This document shows, in pieces, positions 42,027-52,342 of a DNA stretch of 64,000 nucleotides. Under the pieces are notes generated by a model. That model saw nothing but the letters and a program-made list of their open reading frames with translations. It was not told where the DNA came from and ran no database searches. The stretch is from assembly GCF_016858305.2 (NCBI RefSeq), contig NZ_CP074436.1, positions 2,252,001 through 2,316,000 on the forward strand, in the 5' to 3' direction. Source of the stretch: Polaribacter sp. Q13 (GTDB lineage Bacteria; Bacteroidota; Bacteroidia; Flavobacteriales; Flavobacteriaceae). Made by a program: the position numbers and the translations under genes. The first letter of the stretch is position 1; the number at the start of each line of letters is the position of its first letter.

Positions 42027-45000
42027 ATGAAGGATACTACTTTTCAGGTATGTGAATTTGGGGAAATTCAACACCTATTTAAAAACAGCTTAAAAAGCTT
42101 AACAATACTTACCGTATTATTATTTGCCACTTCCTTTTCTATGAGTGCGCAAGGACCAGGACCCGACACCAATGATAATATTCAATTTTACAAGAAATTT
42201 TCTGGTGCAAACCTTACCTATAAACAAATAGGGAATAGTGAGGTTAAATACAATACAAGTGGAACAACCTATACTTGTACTAAAGGTAACGGGGCAGCTA
42301 CAAGTGCTAATTTATCAATACCTGCAGATGCAGTTATACAAGCTGTATATGTACAATGGTTTGCGCTTGTTAAACATGGCAGATCTGGTTTAACATCATA
42401 TAATCCTTTATCTACTACCATTCCTATTACGTTTCCTAACGGAACCACAAAAACTATAACAAAAGATAAAAGTTATAGAGAAACGGTACCATTTAGTAGT
42501 TATAACCCTATATACGAAGGTTTTTTAGCTGATATTACTACAGAAGTTTTAGCACAGCCTAATCCTTCTGGAACTTATACTGCAGATGTGATTTCAACAT
42601 CTCCAAATAGTACTGTTCAATTAAGATTCAATTCAGCCTGCGCCTACTCTCAAGAAAATGTAAGAGCATGGCAAATGTTGGTAGTCTACAAATCACCAAC
42701 TGATGAAACTGGGATTAATCAAGTATATGTGTATGATGGCTTAAAAGGTTTTGTATATGGAGACATTACTGTTCCTGTAACAGGTTACAAAGTATATTCG
42801 GGTGATGTAGCAGGCAGTATATCTGTAGCTTCTTTACAAGGAGATGCTTCTATAGCTGGAGAAAGCATTAAAGTTTCAGATAATGCCTTTGCAGACTTCC
42901 CTAAAGATTTCGCAAATTCAGGAGGGGTTTCAGACCCAGCTCCTGGTAATAATGCTTCTACAGGTAGCCCTTATGGAGCTTGGGATATAGATGTTGTAAA
43001 TAGTAACTTTACGCCAGGTTCAACTAGTTTAAATCTACATGCAGGTTCTTGGCAAGACCTTATTATGTTAGATTTAATTGTATTAAAAATTCCAACAGGA
43101 GGTTTAGTTGTAACTAAAAAAACAACCACACCTAATGTTAATATTGGCGAAAACGGTACCTACGAAATAACTTTAACAAATGCTACCAATGTAAATTTAA
43201 AAGGAGTAACAGCTAAAGATATTCTACCAGCAGGTTTCACCTATGCATCTGGCGCTAATATTATATTAAAAGATGCTCAACAAACTTCTACAACAAAACC
43301 ACAAGTTGGAGATACTACGCTTAATTGGGGGGAATTTAATATTAATGGTAAAGGAAGTGTAACCATTATCTTTGATATAGCAGTACCTGAAAACCAAAAA
43401 TTAGGCACCTATCAAAACGGAGTAACAGCTAAAGTAACAACTCCAAATGATACCGTAATTACAAATTATGACTCGGGAGATTCTAATGATGAAGATATTA
43501 CTGTAGGGAATCGTTGTGATGCAGCTTCTTCTGGCAACTTAGATACAGACGGAGATGGTATTAGTGATATTTGTGATTTAGATGATGACAATGATGGTAT
43601 TTTAGATGTTGATGAAGATATATGTGGAAACTATGGAACCCCTCTACTTTATGAAAATTTTGGATCTAGTAATGCCACTACGAGTACACCACTATCTAAT
43701 GATATAATTACAAATTATACATATAAAGAATTAAAAAATCCACGTAGTAATGATTATAGTCGTGATTTACAAGATGATCTTTACGCAGTATTTAATAACA
43801 TACCTAACTCTGCAAGTTGGGCAAATGATAGATGGCAAACCGTAGGAGATCACACAAGTGGTAGCTTAACACATACAAATGACAATATGTTAATGGTAAA
43901 TGCAGGTGAAACTCTTGACATTATTTATAAAAAAACAATAAAAGGTGTTACAGCAGGTGCTCTTTTAGACGTATCTTTTTGGGTATTAAATTTAGATGTT
44001 GACAATAACCTTAATGATGATCCTCTTAGAGTTTTACCAAACATACAAATAGAACTTTGGCAAAACGGAAAACTTTTAGGCCCTTCTGTAAATACAGGAA
44101 ACATTGTTAGAGAAAAAGCAGGCAGTAAAGATGCATGGAAATATTACGGTACAAATGCTCCTTTAACTACATTAAATAACAGCGACATTACTGTTGTAAT
44201 CAGAAACAATACAAAAGCAACATTTGGAAACGATTTAGCTATTGATGACATTATAGTAAGACAATTATGTAATACAGATTCAGACGGAGATGGCATCCCA
44301 AATCGATTAGATTTAGATTCAGACAACGATGGTATTCCAGATGTTATAGAAACTGGAGGTAAAGACGAGAATCATGATGGAATGGCAGATGGAGTTATTG
44401 GTAAAACACCATCAACTAACGGAATTCCAAGTAGTGCAGATACAGGTAACTCGCTAACATCATCAGACGGAGACGGAATACCAGACTATATAGATATTGA
44501 TGCAGACAATGATGGTATACCAGATAATATAGAAGTACAAACTACAGCAGGTTATATTCCTCCAAGTGGTATTGGTACTGCCATTACAGACACCAATAAT
44601 AACGGTATCGATGATGTTTACGAAGTAGGTGGTAAAGTTTTTATACCTGTAGATACCGATGGTGATAAAATACCAGATTATTTAGATGCAGATTCAGACA
44701 ATGATGGTATTCTTGACATTGCAGAAAATGGAGCCCCACGGAACACACTTGCAGGAAAAGATACAGACGGTGATGGTTTAGATGATGCTTTTGATGATAA
44801 TACAGACAACCCTACTATTGGTTTTACCGTAAATGATGGAGGAACAACCCCTAACAACAAAATAACATCTTTAACTACTTTAGAAAACTCTTTTGGAGAT
44901 ACAGATGGTAATTTTGATCCAAAGAACCCAGCTGAAGGTAATCTAGACTATAGAGATATTCCAGAAGCTGCAGACGCTATGATTACGCAAGTCTATCAAT

Positions 45001-47723
45001 TTGGTAAAGAAAGATGGATAGAGATAACAAATATTGGTACAACTGATATTCCTGCGAATACAATAAAAATTCAATTGTATAAAGATAAAACTATTGCCGA
45101 AGTTGATGCGTTAACAATAGCAACACCAACTACTGAAGTAATAGTAGATTCTGAACTAAAAGTAGGTAAATCTATCTTGTTTAAAAACAAAAAAACTTCT
45201 GATATAACAAATTTAGGAGGTGCAACAATTATACAAAACAGCGCATTAACGGATATTAATGGAGCAAATGACATTATTACACTTTCATCTGCTATAGGAA
45301 ATTATGCATGGGCAAATAGATATGATATCGTTTCTAATATTACAGACAATACTTCATTTGTTAGAATAGATAAAGTAACAGCACCTAATAAAGAATATGA
45401 TGCTAAGGAATGGGTAGTATTTATAGATGACGCAATAGAGACGTATCAATCGGGATATGTCACAGCAGATAGTAATACTAAAAGACATCCTGAAGATCCA
45501 TTAATCTCAGAAATAAAAAATTCCGATAAACAAGCAAATACATTGTTAGGTTTACACAGAATTAAGGAAACTACCACAAATAAGGATGGTACTTGGGATA
45601 ATGGTTTTCCAGACAGATCTCGTTATGTGATAGTAGATCAAGATTACAATCATATAAACAATCGATTAAGTGCAAGAAAATTAAAGGTTGCTAAGAACAA
45701 TGAATTAAGAGTAACAGATCAATTATTAGTGGTTACAAATGATATTGAATTAAATGGAGACATTCGTTTATCTGGTTCTTCTGCTCAACTAATACAAACA
45801 CACACAGATGCTAGTACAGTTTCTGGTAATGGACAATTATTTGTAGATCAAAACTCAGAAGTACCTAGTTTGTATCGTTATAACTACATGAGTTCACCAG
45901 TTACAACTTTAAATACAGATACCTATACTTTAGAGTCTGTTCTTAGAGATGGTACAACAGCAAACACAGCTAAAGCGATTACTTTTGTTGGTGGATATGA
46001 TGGTTCATTTACAGGAACTGGCATTTCCTTAGCAGATTATTGGGTATACACGTATGCTCCTGCTAGTGATGGAAGAGCTAATTGGTTACATAAATATAAA
46101 AATGGAACCATAAACAGAGGTGATGGATATACTTTTAAAGGACCGGGAAGAAAACAAAACTACACATTTGTTGGTACCCCTAATGATGGTGAATTTAAAA
46201 CCAAAAAGATAACTAAAGGACAATCTTATTTAATAGGAAATCCCTTCCCTTCTGCCTTAAATGCAAGAAAATTTTTAGATGACAATAACGCTTTAATATC
46301 AACACTTTATTTTTGGCAACATGTAGCAGAAACAAATGCTTCTGGAACTGCTGGTCATAACTTTGGAGGTTATATTGGTGGATATGCTGCTCAGAACGTA
46401 AGTATGGCAACAGCTGTAAAAACAGGAGAAACAGGACCTGTTGACTTCACGCTTGAAGCGGAGCATGTGCCTGATGCAGATACAAATAGCCATAAACAAC
46501 TCATTTCAAATATTTTAGGCACAGTAGTCTCTTTAAATAATCAAGATTATATTAAATTTTCAAATATTCCTAGAGGGGTAGAAAACTTAAAAATAAACTA
46601 CGCATCAAGTTTAACTAAGAAATTTAATATAAAAATTGATAATGTAGATAAAGGAGATTTTACTTTTCCTTCTACCAATCTATTTTATAATGATGTAACA
46701 TTTAATTTATGCATACCAGCAGGTAGTGATATTACTATAACCGCAACAAACGACGAGGGTGCGCTTTCTATAGATAAACTAATATTTCAAGATGATGACG
46801 GCCTTATACCTTGTGTTGCTAACTCAGGAGAAGCTGCATATGCAAGCTTATACAAAACTCCAGAACCTTATGTTGCCATCGGTCAAGGATTCTTTGTAGA
46901 AGGTATTGGTACCGGACAAATTAAATTTAACAATAGTCAAAGAGAATATAAAACAGAAGGAAATGGTACTTCTATATTCCTAAAAAGTGATCAGAAAACA
47001 GCAGTAAAAACCACGAATAGTAGCCTACCTATATTAAAATTAGGAATGAGCTACTCTAATGATGAAGGTAGAAATTTACATCGCCAAATTGGTATTTCTT
47101 TTAATCAATCTAACTCTTTTGGTTATGAAAAAGGATATGACTCTGAAATGTATGATCTAAATCCTACAGATTTCTATTGGAAGTTTCCAAATAATTCAGA
47201 TAACTATGTAATTTCTGGAGTTCAAGAAATAACAAACGCATTAGAAGTGCCACTAGAAGTTATTGTAAGTGAAAACAGTATTATTACAATTGGTATTGAT
47301 GAAATAAACAACATCAATCAAAATGTATATATCAAAGACAAATTAACAGGTAAAACACAGCAAATTAACAAAAAAAGTGCCGCTTATCAATTACCTAAAG
47401 GTACGTACACCGACAGATTTGTTTTAGCTTTTGAGGCCGCAGAAGGTTCAGTACTTGGTGTAGAGGAAGATATATTTGCTGGAAAAACTACTATTTATGC
47501 AGATAACGACAATAGCACTATTGTAATCTCTAAAAATCAAGAAGTAAACATTCAAAAAGTAGAATTATTCGATATACTTGGTAAAAAAATAAGTACTTGG
47601 AATATTAATGAACAAAAAGCTACATACCAATTAGACATTAAAAAACAAACTATAACAGGTGTGTATATTGTAAAAATGAATACCAATAAAGGTACCTTAA
47701 GTAAAAAAGTTGTAATTAAATAA
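42027..47723 (+). CDS. Giant T9SS-secreted surface protein (adhesin-like)
   Basis: 1898 residues. An extended N-terminus precedes the signal peptide (hydrophobic 22-38, cleavage near 42, SMSAQ). Then: N-terminal beta domain (43-345); DUF11-like repeat (about 358-490); thrombospondin type 3-like calcium repeats of the DxDxDGxxD kind at about 507-540 and 750-930, flanking a jelly-roll-like region; a lamin-tail-like domain (about 985-1150, [20 protein letters not shown]); further beta domains; an insert at about 1474-1592 beginning FTLEAEH that looks like a family 6-type carbohydrate-binding module; and a T9SS sorting domain (about 1820-1898, ending [21 protein letters not shown]). No catalytic domain was recognised. 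It should sit on the cell surface or be released, probably binding glycans or surfaces in a Ca2+-dependent way (inference). Confidence 0.9.
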   Translation: MKDTTFQVCEFGEIQHLFKNSLKSLTILTVLLFATSFSMSAQGPGPDTNDNIQFYKKFSGANLTYKQIGNSEVKYNTSGTTYTCTKGNGAATSANLSIPADAVIQAVYVQWFALVKHGRSGLTSYNPLSTTIPITFPNGTTKTITKDKSYRETVPFSSYNPIYEGFLADITTEVLAQPNPSGTYTADVISTSPNSTVQLRFNSACAYSQENVRAWQMLVVYKSPTDETGINQVYVYDGLKGFVYGDITVPVTGYKVYSGDVAGSISVASLQGDASIAGESIKVSDNAFADFPKDFANSGGVSDPAPGNNASTGSPYGAWDIDVVNSNFTPGSTSLNLHAGSWQDLIMLDLIVLKIPTGGLVVTKKTTTPNVNIGENGTYEITLTNATNVNLKGVTAKDILPAGFTYASGANIILKDAQQTSTTKPQVGDTTLNWGEFNINGKGSVTIIFDIAVPENQKLGTYQNGVTAKVTTPNDTVITNYDSGDSNDEDITVGNRCDAASSGNLDTDGDGISDICDLDDDNDGILDVDEDICGNYGTPLLYENFGSSNATTSTPLSNDIITNYTYKELKNPRSNDYSRDLQDDLYAVFNNIPNSASWANDRWQTVGDHTSGSLTHTNDNMLMVNAGETLDIIYKKTIKGVTAGALLDVSFWVLNLDVDNNLNDDPLRVLPNIQIELWQNGKLLGPSVNTGNIVREKAGSKDAWKYYGTNAPLTTLNNSDITVVIRNNTKATFGNDLAIDDIIVRQLCNTDSDGDGIPNRLDLDSDNDGIPDVIETGGKDENHDGMADGVIGKTPSTNGIPSSADTGNSLTSSDGDGIPDYIDIDADNDGIPDNIEVQTTAGYIPPSGIGTAITDTNNNGIDDVYEVGGKVFIPVDTDGDKIPDYLDADSDNDGILDIAENGAPRNTLAGKDTDGDGLDDAFDDNTDNPTIGFTVNDGGTTPNNKITSLTTLENSFGDTDGNFDPKNPAEGNLDYRDIPEAADAMITQVYQFGKERWIEITNIGTTDIPANTIKIQLYKDKTIAEVDALTIATPTTEVIVDSELKVGKSILFKNKKTSDITNLGGATIIQNSALTDINGANDIITLSSAIGNYAWANRYDIVSNITDNTSFVRIDKVTAPNKEYDAKEWVVFIDDAIETYQSGYVTADSNTKRHPEDPLISEIKNSDKQANTLLGLHRIKETTTNKDGTWDNGFPDRSRYVIVDQDYNHINNRLSARKLKVAKNNELRVTDQLLVVTNDIELNGDIRLSGSSAQLIQTHTDASTVSGNGQLFVDQNSEVPSLYRYNYMSSPVTTLNTDTYTLESVLRDGTTANTAKAITFVGGYDGSFTGTGISLADYWVYTYAPASDGRANWLHKYKNGTINRGDGYTFKGPGRKQNYTFVGTPNDGEFKTKKITKGQSYLIGNPFPSALNARKFLDDNNALISTLYFWQHVAETNASGTAGHNFGGYIGGYAAQNVSMATAVKTGETGPVDFTLEAEHVPDADTNSHKQLISNILGTVVSLNNQDYIKFSNIPRGVENLKINYASSLTKKFNIKIDNVDKGDFTFPSTNLFYNDVTFNLCIPAGSDITITATNDEGALSIDKLIFQDDDGLIPCVANSGEAAYASLYKTPEPYVAIGQGFFVEGIGTGQIKFNNSQREYKTEGNGTSIFLKSDQKTAVKTTNSSLPILKLGMSYSNDEGRNLHRQIGISFNQSNSFGYEKGYDSEMYDLNPTDFYWKFPNNSDNYVISGVQEITNALEVPLEVIVSENSIITIGIDEINNINQNVYIKDKLTGKTQQINKKSAAYQLPKGTYTDRFVLAFEAAEGSVLGVEEDIFAGKTTIYADNDNSTIVISKNQEVNIQKVELFDILGKKISTWNINEQKATYQLDIKKQTITGVYIVKMNTNKGTLSKKVVIK

Positions 47724-47752
47724 AAAATCATCGCGTAGTTACTTCCACAGAA

Positions 47753-47857
47753 AACTATATAGAAAAGGTTATTAAGAGTTTTTTTTTAAAGAAATATTTT
47801 AACTCTTATTGTAATTTCTAACCATCCCCACCGGCTACCCCCCTTTTCTATATAGTT
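47753..47857. repeat. Nested inverted repeats downstream of the giant gene
   Basis: The outer arms AACTATATAGAAAAGG (47753-47768) and CCTTTTCTATATAGTT (47842-47857) are a perfect 16-bp inverted repeat. Inner arms TAAGAGTT (47773-47780) and AACTCTTA (47801-47808) are nested within. The right interior is C-rich (CCCCACCGGCTACCCCCC), unusual here. It may be a large terminator, a MITE-like element, or an end of the decayed insertion sequence next to it. Confidence 0.6.
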
Positions 47858-47892
47858 ATTTTTATTAATTTGAATACGTTAATTTTCACTGA

Positions 47893-48312
47893 TTTAACCC
47901 AAGAATCTTACTGAAGCAATACAAAGATTATTTAAGTAATTTTAAGCTATGGGAACAAAAATCTCGTACCGAACAATGGTTGTTTTTTTCTAAAAATATC
48001 GGAAACTATCTTTCAATAGACGAAACAGCATTTTCTAATGGAGATTTATATTCTATCATTACAAATAAAAATGCCAATGGAAAGAAAGGTACTTTACTTG
48101 CCATGATTAAAGACACTAAAGGAGAAGATATTATTAGAATCCTTCAAAAATGGTTATACATTATCAGAATATACTCCACTATTTTTGACCATAGAAGCAC
48201 AAATACTTCTGCAGAATCTTTTATAGCTAAAATTAAAGCCTTTAGAGCACAATTTAGAGGTGTTAGAAACATCAAATTTTTCCTTTTTAGACTCTCAAAT
48301 ATTTATGCCTAA
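47893..48312 (+). pseudogene. Transposase remnant with internal deletion (ISAon1/ISL3-like)
   Basis: The frame opens after TGA at 47890-47892 and has no start codon near its conserved beginning. The text reads ...LLKQYKDYLSNFKLWEQKSRTEQW, NIGNYLSIDETAFSNGDLYSIITNKNANGKKGTLLAMIK, then jumps at RILQKW to FDHRSTNTSAESFIAKIKAFRAQFRGVRNIKFFLFRL. Start and end match the N-terminal catalytic entry and the C-terminal end of Bacteroidota ISL3-like (ISAon1-type) transposases as I remember them. About 150-200 residues of the central DDE region are missing. The remnant therefore cannot be active. Clear terminal repeats of the element were not identified. Confidence 0.85.
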
Positions 48313-48400
48313 CTTCTAAATCCCTCAACTTTTGGACTTGATCTGTTTTTTTTTGATCATAAAATAAGTGTTACCATCACATTAAGTTGTGTTATGTGCA

Positions 48401-48430
48401 AAAAAAAAGCTGACTTAAAAAGTCAGCTTT
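48401..48430 (-). terminator. Terminator of the tRNA-Leu gene
   Basis: The stem AAAGCTGACTT/AGTCAGCTTT (48406-48430) is followed on the minus strand by a run of T, 10 bp after the tRNA 3' end. Confidence 0.85.
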
Positions 48431-48439
48431 CTCTTATTG

Positions 48440-48521
48440 TACAGGCGGAGAGACTCGAACTCTCACACCTCGCGGCACTAGATCCTAAGTCTAGCGTGTC
48501 TACCAATTCCACCACGCCTGC
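48440..48521 (-). tRNA. tRNA-Leu (UAG anticodon, reads CUA)
   Basis: About 82 nt with a long variable arm (class II). On the minus strand it begins GCAGGCGTGGTGGAATTGGT. The anticodon stem-loop is CTAGA-CTTAGGA-TCTAG with anticodon TAG. The variable arm is TGCCGCGAGGTG, and the T arm GAGAGTTCGAGTCTCTC is intact. The acceptor stem pairs GCAGGCG with CGCCTGT (a G-U at the first pair). CCA is not encoded, so it must be added afterwards. Confidence 0.95.
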
Positions 48522-48626
48522 AACTTTTCCAATATAATTGGGCTGCAAATATAAACAATCCTTGCAAACTGCAAAGCAGTTCATAATAATTTTTCTACTT
48601 TTGATGAAGAAATAAAATTATATCTT

Positions 48627-50015
48627 ATGAATAGCATACAATCTTATATAAAAGACAACAAACAACGCTTCTTAAATGAACTCGTAGAACTCCTTAAAAT
48701 CCCTTCTGTTAGTGCAGATTCGGCATATAAAAAAGATGTTTTACTAACAGCAGATTTTGTTTTAGAAAGTTTAAAAAAAGCAGGATGCGACAACGTAGAA
48801 ATGTGTGAAACTCCAGGATATCCTATTATTTACGGAGAAAAAATCATCGATAAGAACTTACCAACCGTATTAGTTTACGGTCATTATGATGTACAACCGG
48901 CAGATCCAATAGAACTTTGGACCTCTCCTCCATTTGAGCCAGTCATCAAAAAAACAGAAAATCACCCAGAGGGAGCAATTTTTGCAAGAGGTGCTTGTGA
49001 TGATAAAGGTCAAATGTATATGCACGTAAAAGCATTAGAATACATGACCTCTACTGGGAACTTGCCTTGTAATGTAAAATTTATGATTGAAGGTGAAGAA
49101 GAAGTCGGATCGGAAAGTTTAGCTTGGTTTGTACCAAGAAATACAGAAAAATTAGCAAATGACGTAATCTTAATTTCTGATACAGGAATGATTGCCAACG
49201 ATATTCCTTCTATAACAACAGGTTTACGTGGTTTAAGTTATGTAGAAGTAGAAGTTACTGGGCCAAATAGAGATTTACATTCTGGTTTATACGGAGGAGC
49301 AGTTGCAAATCCTATCAATATTTTAACAAAAATGATTGCTTCTTTACACGATGAAAATAATCATATTACTATTCCTGGTTTTTATGATAAGGTAGAAGAA
49401 TTATCTACAGAAGAAAGAGCAGAAATGGCAAAAGTACCTTTTTCTTTAGAGAAATATAAAGACGCTTTAAAAATTGATGAAGTGTACGGAGAAAAAGGTT
49501 ACTCTACTAACGAGCGTAATGCTATTCGTCCAACATTAGATGTAAACGGAATTTGGGGAGGTTACACGGGTGAAGGCGCAAAAACAGTTATTGCAAGCAA
49601 AGCATTTGCTAAAATCTCTATGCGTTTAGTACCAAACCAAGATTGGAAAAACATTACAGAATTATTTAAAATACATTTTGAAAGTATTGCACCTAAATCT
49701 GTAACTGTAGTTGTAAAACCGCATCACGGAGGGCAAGGTTATGTAACTCCAACAAATAATATTGCATACCAGGCAGCTAGTAAAGCGTATGAAACTACGT
49801 TTGGTAAAACGCCAATTCCACAAAGAAGTGGAGGAAGTATACCTATTGTAGCTCTATTTGAAGAACATTTAAAAAGTAAAACAATACTAATGGGCTTTGG
49901 TTTAGATTCTGATGCAATTCATTCTCCAAACGAACATTTTGGCGTTTTCAATTACTTAAAAGGAATTGAAACAATTCCGTATTTTTATAAAAACTTTACA
50001 GAATTATCTAAATAA
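48627..50015 (+). CDS. M20-family dipeptidase
   Basis: 462 residues. Metal ligands and catalytic groups: VYGHYDVQPADP (H86, D88), ARGACDDKGQ (bridging Asp), EGEEEVGS (catalytic Glu then metal Glu), SDTGM, and a dimerisation/lid domain with DLHSGLYGG. The C-terminal HSPNEHFG supplies the last histidine. It is of the carnosinase-like cytosolic dipeptidase subgroup and would cleave short peptides. No signal peptide. Single gene; the 270-bp gap after it holds the inverted repeat at 50045. Confidence 0.94.
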   Translation: MNSIQSYIKDNKQRFLNELVELLKIPSVSADSAYKKDVLLTADFVLESLKKAGCDNVEMCETPGYPIIYGEKIIDKNLPTVLVYGHYDVQPADPIELWTSPPFEPVIKKTENHPEGAIFARGACDDKGQMYMHVKALEYMTSTGNLPCNVKFMIEGEEEVGSESLAWFVPRNTEKLANDVILISDTGMIANDIPSITTGLRGLSYVEVEVTGPNRDLHSGLYGGAVANPINILTKMIASLHDENNHITIPGFYDKVEELSTEERAEMAKVPFSLEKYKDALKIDEVYGEKGYSTNERNAIRPTLDVNGIWGGYTGEGAKTVIASKAFAKISMRLVPNQDWKNITELFKIHFESIAPKSVTVVVKPHHGGQGYVTPTNNIAYQAASKAYETTFGKTPIPQRSGGSIPIVALFEEHLKSKTILMGFGLDSDAIHSPNEHFGVFNYLKGIETIPYFYKNFTELSK

Positions 50016-50044
50016 GACCATCTAACTAATCAGTATGGTTATTT

Positions 50045-50136
50045 AAACACAAAGGTTTGCGGAAAGAAAGCAAAGCATTTACTATTTATTTCTTTGAGAA
50101 CTTTGCCCTTTTCTTTGCCTCTCTGCGATTATTGTA
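50045..50136. repeat. CACAAAG/CTTTG-rich inverted repeat element
   Basis: CACAAAGGTTTGCGGAAAGAAAGCAAAG on the left mirrors CTTTGAGAACTTTGCCC...TTCTTTGCCTCTCTGCG on the right. This looks like the genic-border repeats with GCAAAG/CTTTGC arms that I recall from other flavobacteria. Confidence 0.45.
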
Positions 50137-50289
50137 AATAATAGAATAACACTGATTAGTTGCTAAACAATAAGACTGTTATTTTTTTTTGACAAAATAA
50201 TTAATTTTATGATTTTTAATCAGAAAAAAGTAACAGTTTTTTTATCCATAATTTAAAACCATAAAAAGTTTTCACCTAAATAAAACCGA

Positions 50290-51939
50290 ATGAAATACCC
50301 CCTTTATATACTTGTCTTTTTTGTTTTAATTTGCGCATGTAAAGTAAAACCCCAAGGGTTATTAAGTGAGAAAAACAGTTTTACCCGACTAGATACTTTG
50401 AGAGGATCTATAACCCCAGAGAGAGCTTGGTGGGACTTAACTTATTATCATTTAGATATAGAAGTAAATCCAAGTAAAAAATATATTTCAGGTAAAAACA
50501 CTATTAAATACACCGTTTTAAATGCTAATAATTCTATGCAAATAGATTTACAAGCGCCATTAAAAATAACCAAAGTTACACAAGATGATAAAGAATTAAA
50601 GGTAATACATGATGGTAATGCCCATTTTGTGCAGCTTATAAAAGATCAAAAAATAGGCAACTCAGAAAGCGTTGTTGTTTATTATAAAGGAAACCCAAAA
50701 GAAGCAATAAAAGCTCCTTGGGACGGTGGTTTTTCTTGGAAAAAAGATTCAAACGGAAACGATTTTGTAGCCACTTCTTGTCAAGGTGTAGGTGCAAGTC
50801 TTTGGTGGCCCTGTAAAGACCACATGTACGACGAAGTAGAAAACATGAGAATTAGCGTAACAGTTCCTTCAAACCTTATGGATGTTTCTAATGGCACCTT
50901 AGAAAGTGTAGAAGATCATGGAACTACAAAAACCTATAATTGGTTTGTAAATAATCCTATCAATAATTACGGAGTAAACGTAAATATTGGAGATTACACT
51001 CATTTTTCTGAAATTTATAAAGGTGAAAAAGGCCCTTTAAAGATGGATTATTACGTATTAAAAGACAACTTAGAAAAAGCCAAAAAACAATTTAAAGACG
51101 CTCCTAAAATGATGAAAGCGTTTGAATATTGGTTTGGACCGTATCCTTTTTATGAAGATGGCTATAAATTAGTAGAAGTACCTTATTTAGGTATGGAACA
51201 TCAAAGTTCGGTAACGTATGGAAACAAGTATATGCAAGGCTATTTAGGACGAGATTTATCTGGAACTGGTTGGGGTTTAAAATTCGATTTTATCATTATT
51301 CACGAATCTGGACATGAATGGTTTGCCAACAACATTACCAATAAAGATATTGCAGACATGTGGATTCACGAAAGCTTTACCAATTACTCAGAAAGTCTTT
51401 TTGTTGAATATTATTACGGCAAAAAAGCGGCGGCAGAATATGTTATTGGTTTAAGAAAAACAATTGGTAACAAAAGTACAATTATTGGGCAATATAATGT
51501 AAACAACGAAGGTTCTGGAGACATGTATAACAAAGGTGGAAACATGTTGCACACGTTACGACAATTGGTTGATAATGACGAAAAATGGCGTTCTATTCTA
51601 AGAAAAATGAACAAAACCTTTTATCATCAAACAGTAACAACAGCGCAAATTGAAAGTTTTTTAATTACAGAAACAGGAATTAATTTAACAGCCTTTTTCA
51701 ACCAATACTTAAGAGATATTAAAATTCCAACTTTAGAGTATTCTATTAAAAATAAGCAATTAAAATACCGATGGGCAAACGTAGTCGCTAACTTTAAAAT
51801 GCCTTTAAAAGTAGGTGTAAATACTAAAAACCATTGGATTTATCCAACAGAGAAATGGCAAACATTAAAATTATCAAATGAAAAATCCATCTTAAAGGTA
51901 GATGTAAATTTTTATGTTTACCATAAAGAAATAGATTAA
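50290..51939 (+). CDS. M1-family aminopeptidase-like lipoprotein
   Basis: 549 residues. Lipobox VLICAC (Cys16) indicates an envelope lipoprotein. The zinc site is HESGHEW (H338, E339, H342) and, 19 residues on, E361 in MWIHESFTNYSES, so the gluzincin ligands are complete. The exopeptidase motif usually GxMEN appears as YLGMEHQSSV, with Glu kept and Asn changed to His. It probably removes N-terminal residues from peptides in the periplasm or on the surface. It lacks the large C-terminal helical domain of full-length PepN. Confidence 0.92.
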   Translation: MKYPLYILVFFVLICACKVKPQGLLSEKNSFTRLDTLRGSITPERAWWDLTYYHLDIEVNPSKKYISGKNTIKYTVLNANNSMQIDLQAPLKITKVTQDDKELKVIHDGNAHFVQLIKDQKIGNSESVVVYYKGNPKEAIKAPWDGGFSWKKDSNGNDFVATSCQGVGASLWWPCKDHMYDEVENMRISVTVPSNLMDVSNGTLESVEDHGTTKTYNWFVNNPINNYGVNVNIGDYTHFSEIYKGEKGPLKMDYYVLKDNLEKAKKQFKDAPKMMKAFEYWFGPYPFYEDGYKLVEVPYLGMEHQSSVTYGNKYMQGYLGRDLSGTGWGLKFDFIIIHESGHEWFANNITNKDIADMWIHESFTNYSESLFVEYYYGKKAAAEYVIGLRKTIGNKSTIIGQYNVNNEGSGDMYNKGGNMLHTLRQLVDNDEKWRSILRKMNKTFYHQTVTTAQIESFLITETGINLTAFFNQYLRDIKIPTLEYSIKNKQLKYRWANVVANFKMPLKVGVNTKNHWIYPTEKWQTLKLSNEKSILKVDVNFYVYHKEID

Positions 51940-52281
51940 ATAATTACTAACTATTTTAAAATATAAGGTTTTTGCATAAAATCTATTATCTGTTCCTTTT
52001 TTCGGAGAAAACAATCTCCCTTTTACTGAATAGAATAATGTTTCAATCCCTATTTATTAGCGCATTTATTGTAAAGATTTAGGATGTATTCAAAACCTTA
52101 CATCACTTATAGTGATTAACAGGCTAAATAGTCTCTAAAATTAGACATAGTAAAGAAAAAACCAACTAAAATAAAACGTTAAATATTAAACAACTATGAC
52201 GATTCTGTAACAATATATAACAAGTCTAAAAAAAAATAATTTTTAAGTTGATTAATGTATTTTTTTAAACAGAAAGTATTG

Positions 52282-52311
52282 TTTGTATATACAAAAAATA
52301 TTGTATTTTTG
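52282..52311 (+). promoter_or_regulatory. Consensus promoter of the OmpA-family gene
   Basis: TTTG (52282-52285), 18 bases, TATTTTTG (52304-52311): perfect -33 and -7 elements, 31 bp before the ATG. The spacing equals that at 41916. The rest of the 403-bp gap 51940-52342 shows nothing recognised. Confidence 0.78.
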
Positions 52312-52342
52312 TGGCTTAAATCACATTTAAAAAATTTAAAAG

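Noticed and set aside
47980..48312. Treating the 110-codon ORF as an intact small gene
   Set aside because: Its conserved frame continues upstream to 47893 without a start codon, and the central transposase domain is missing, so it is a relic.
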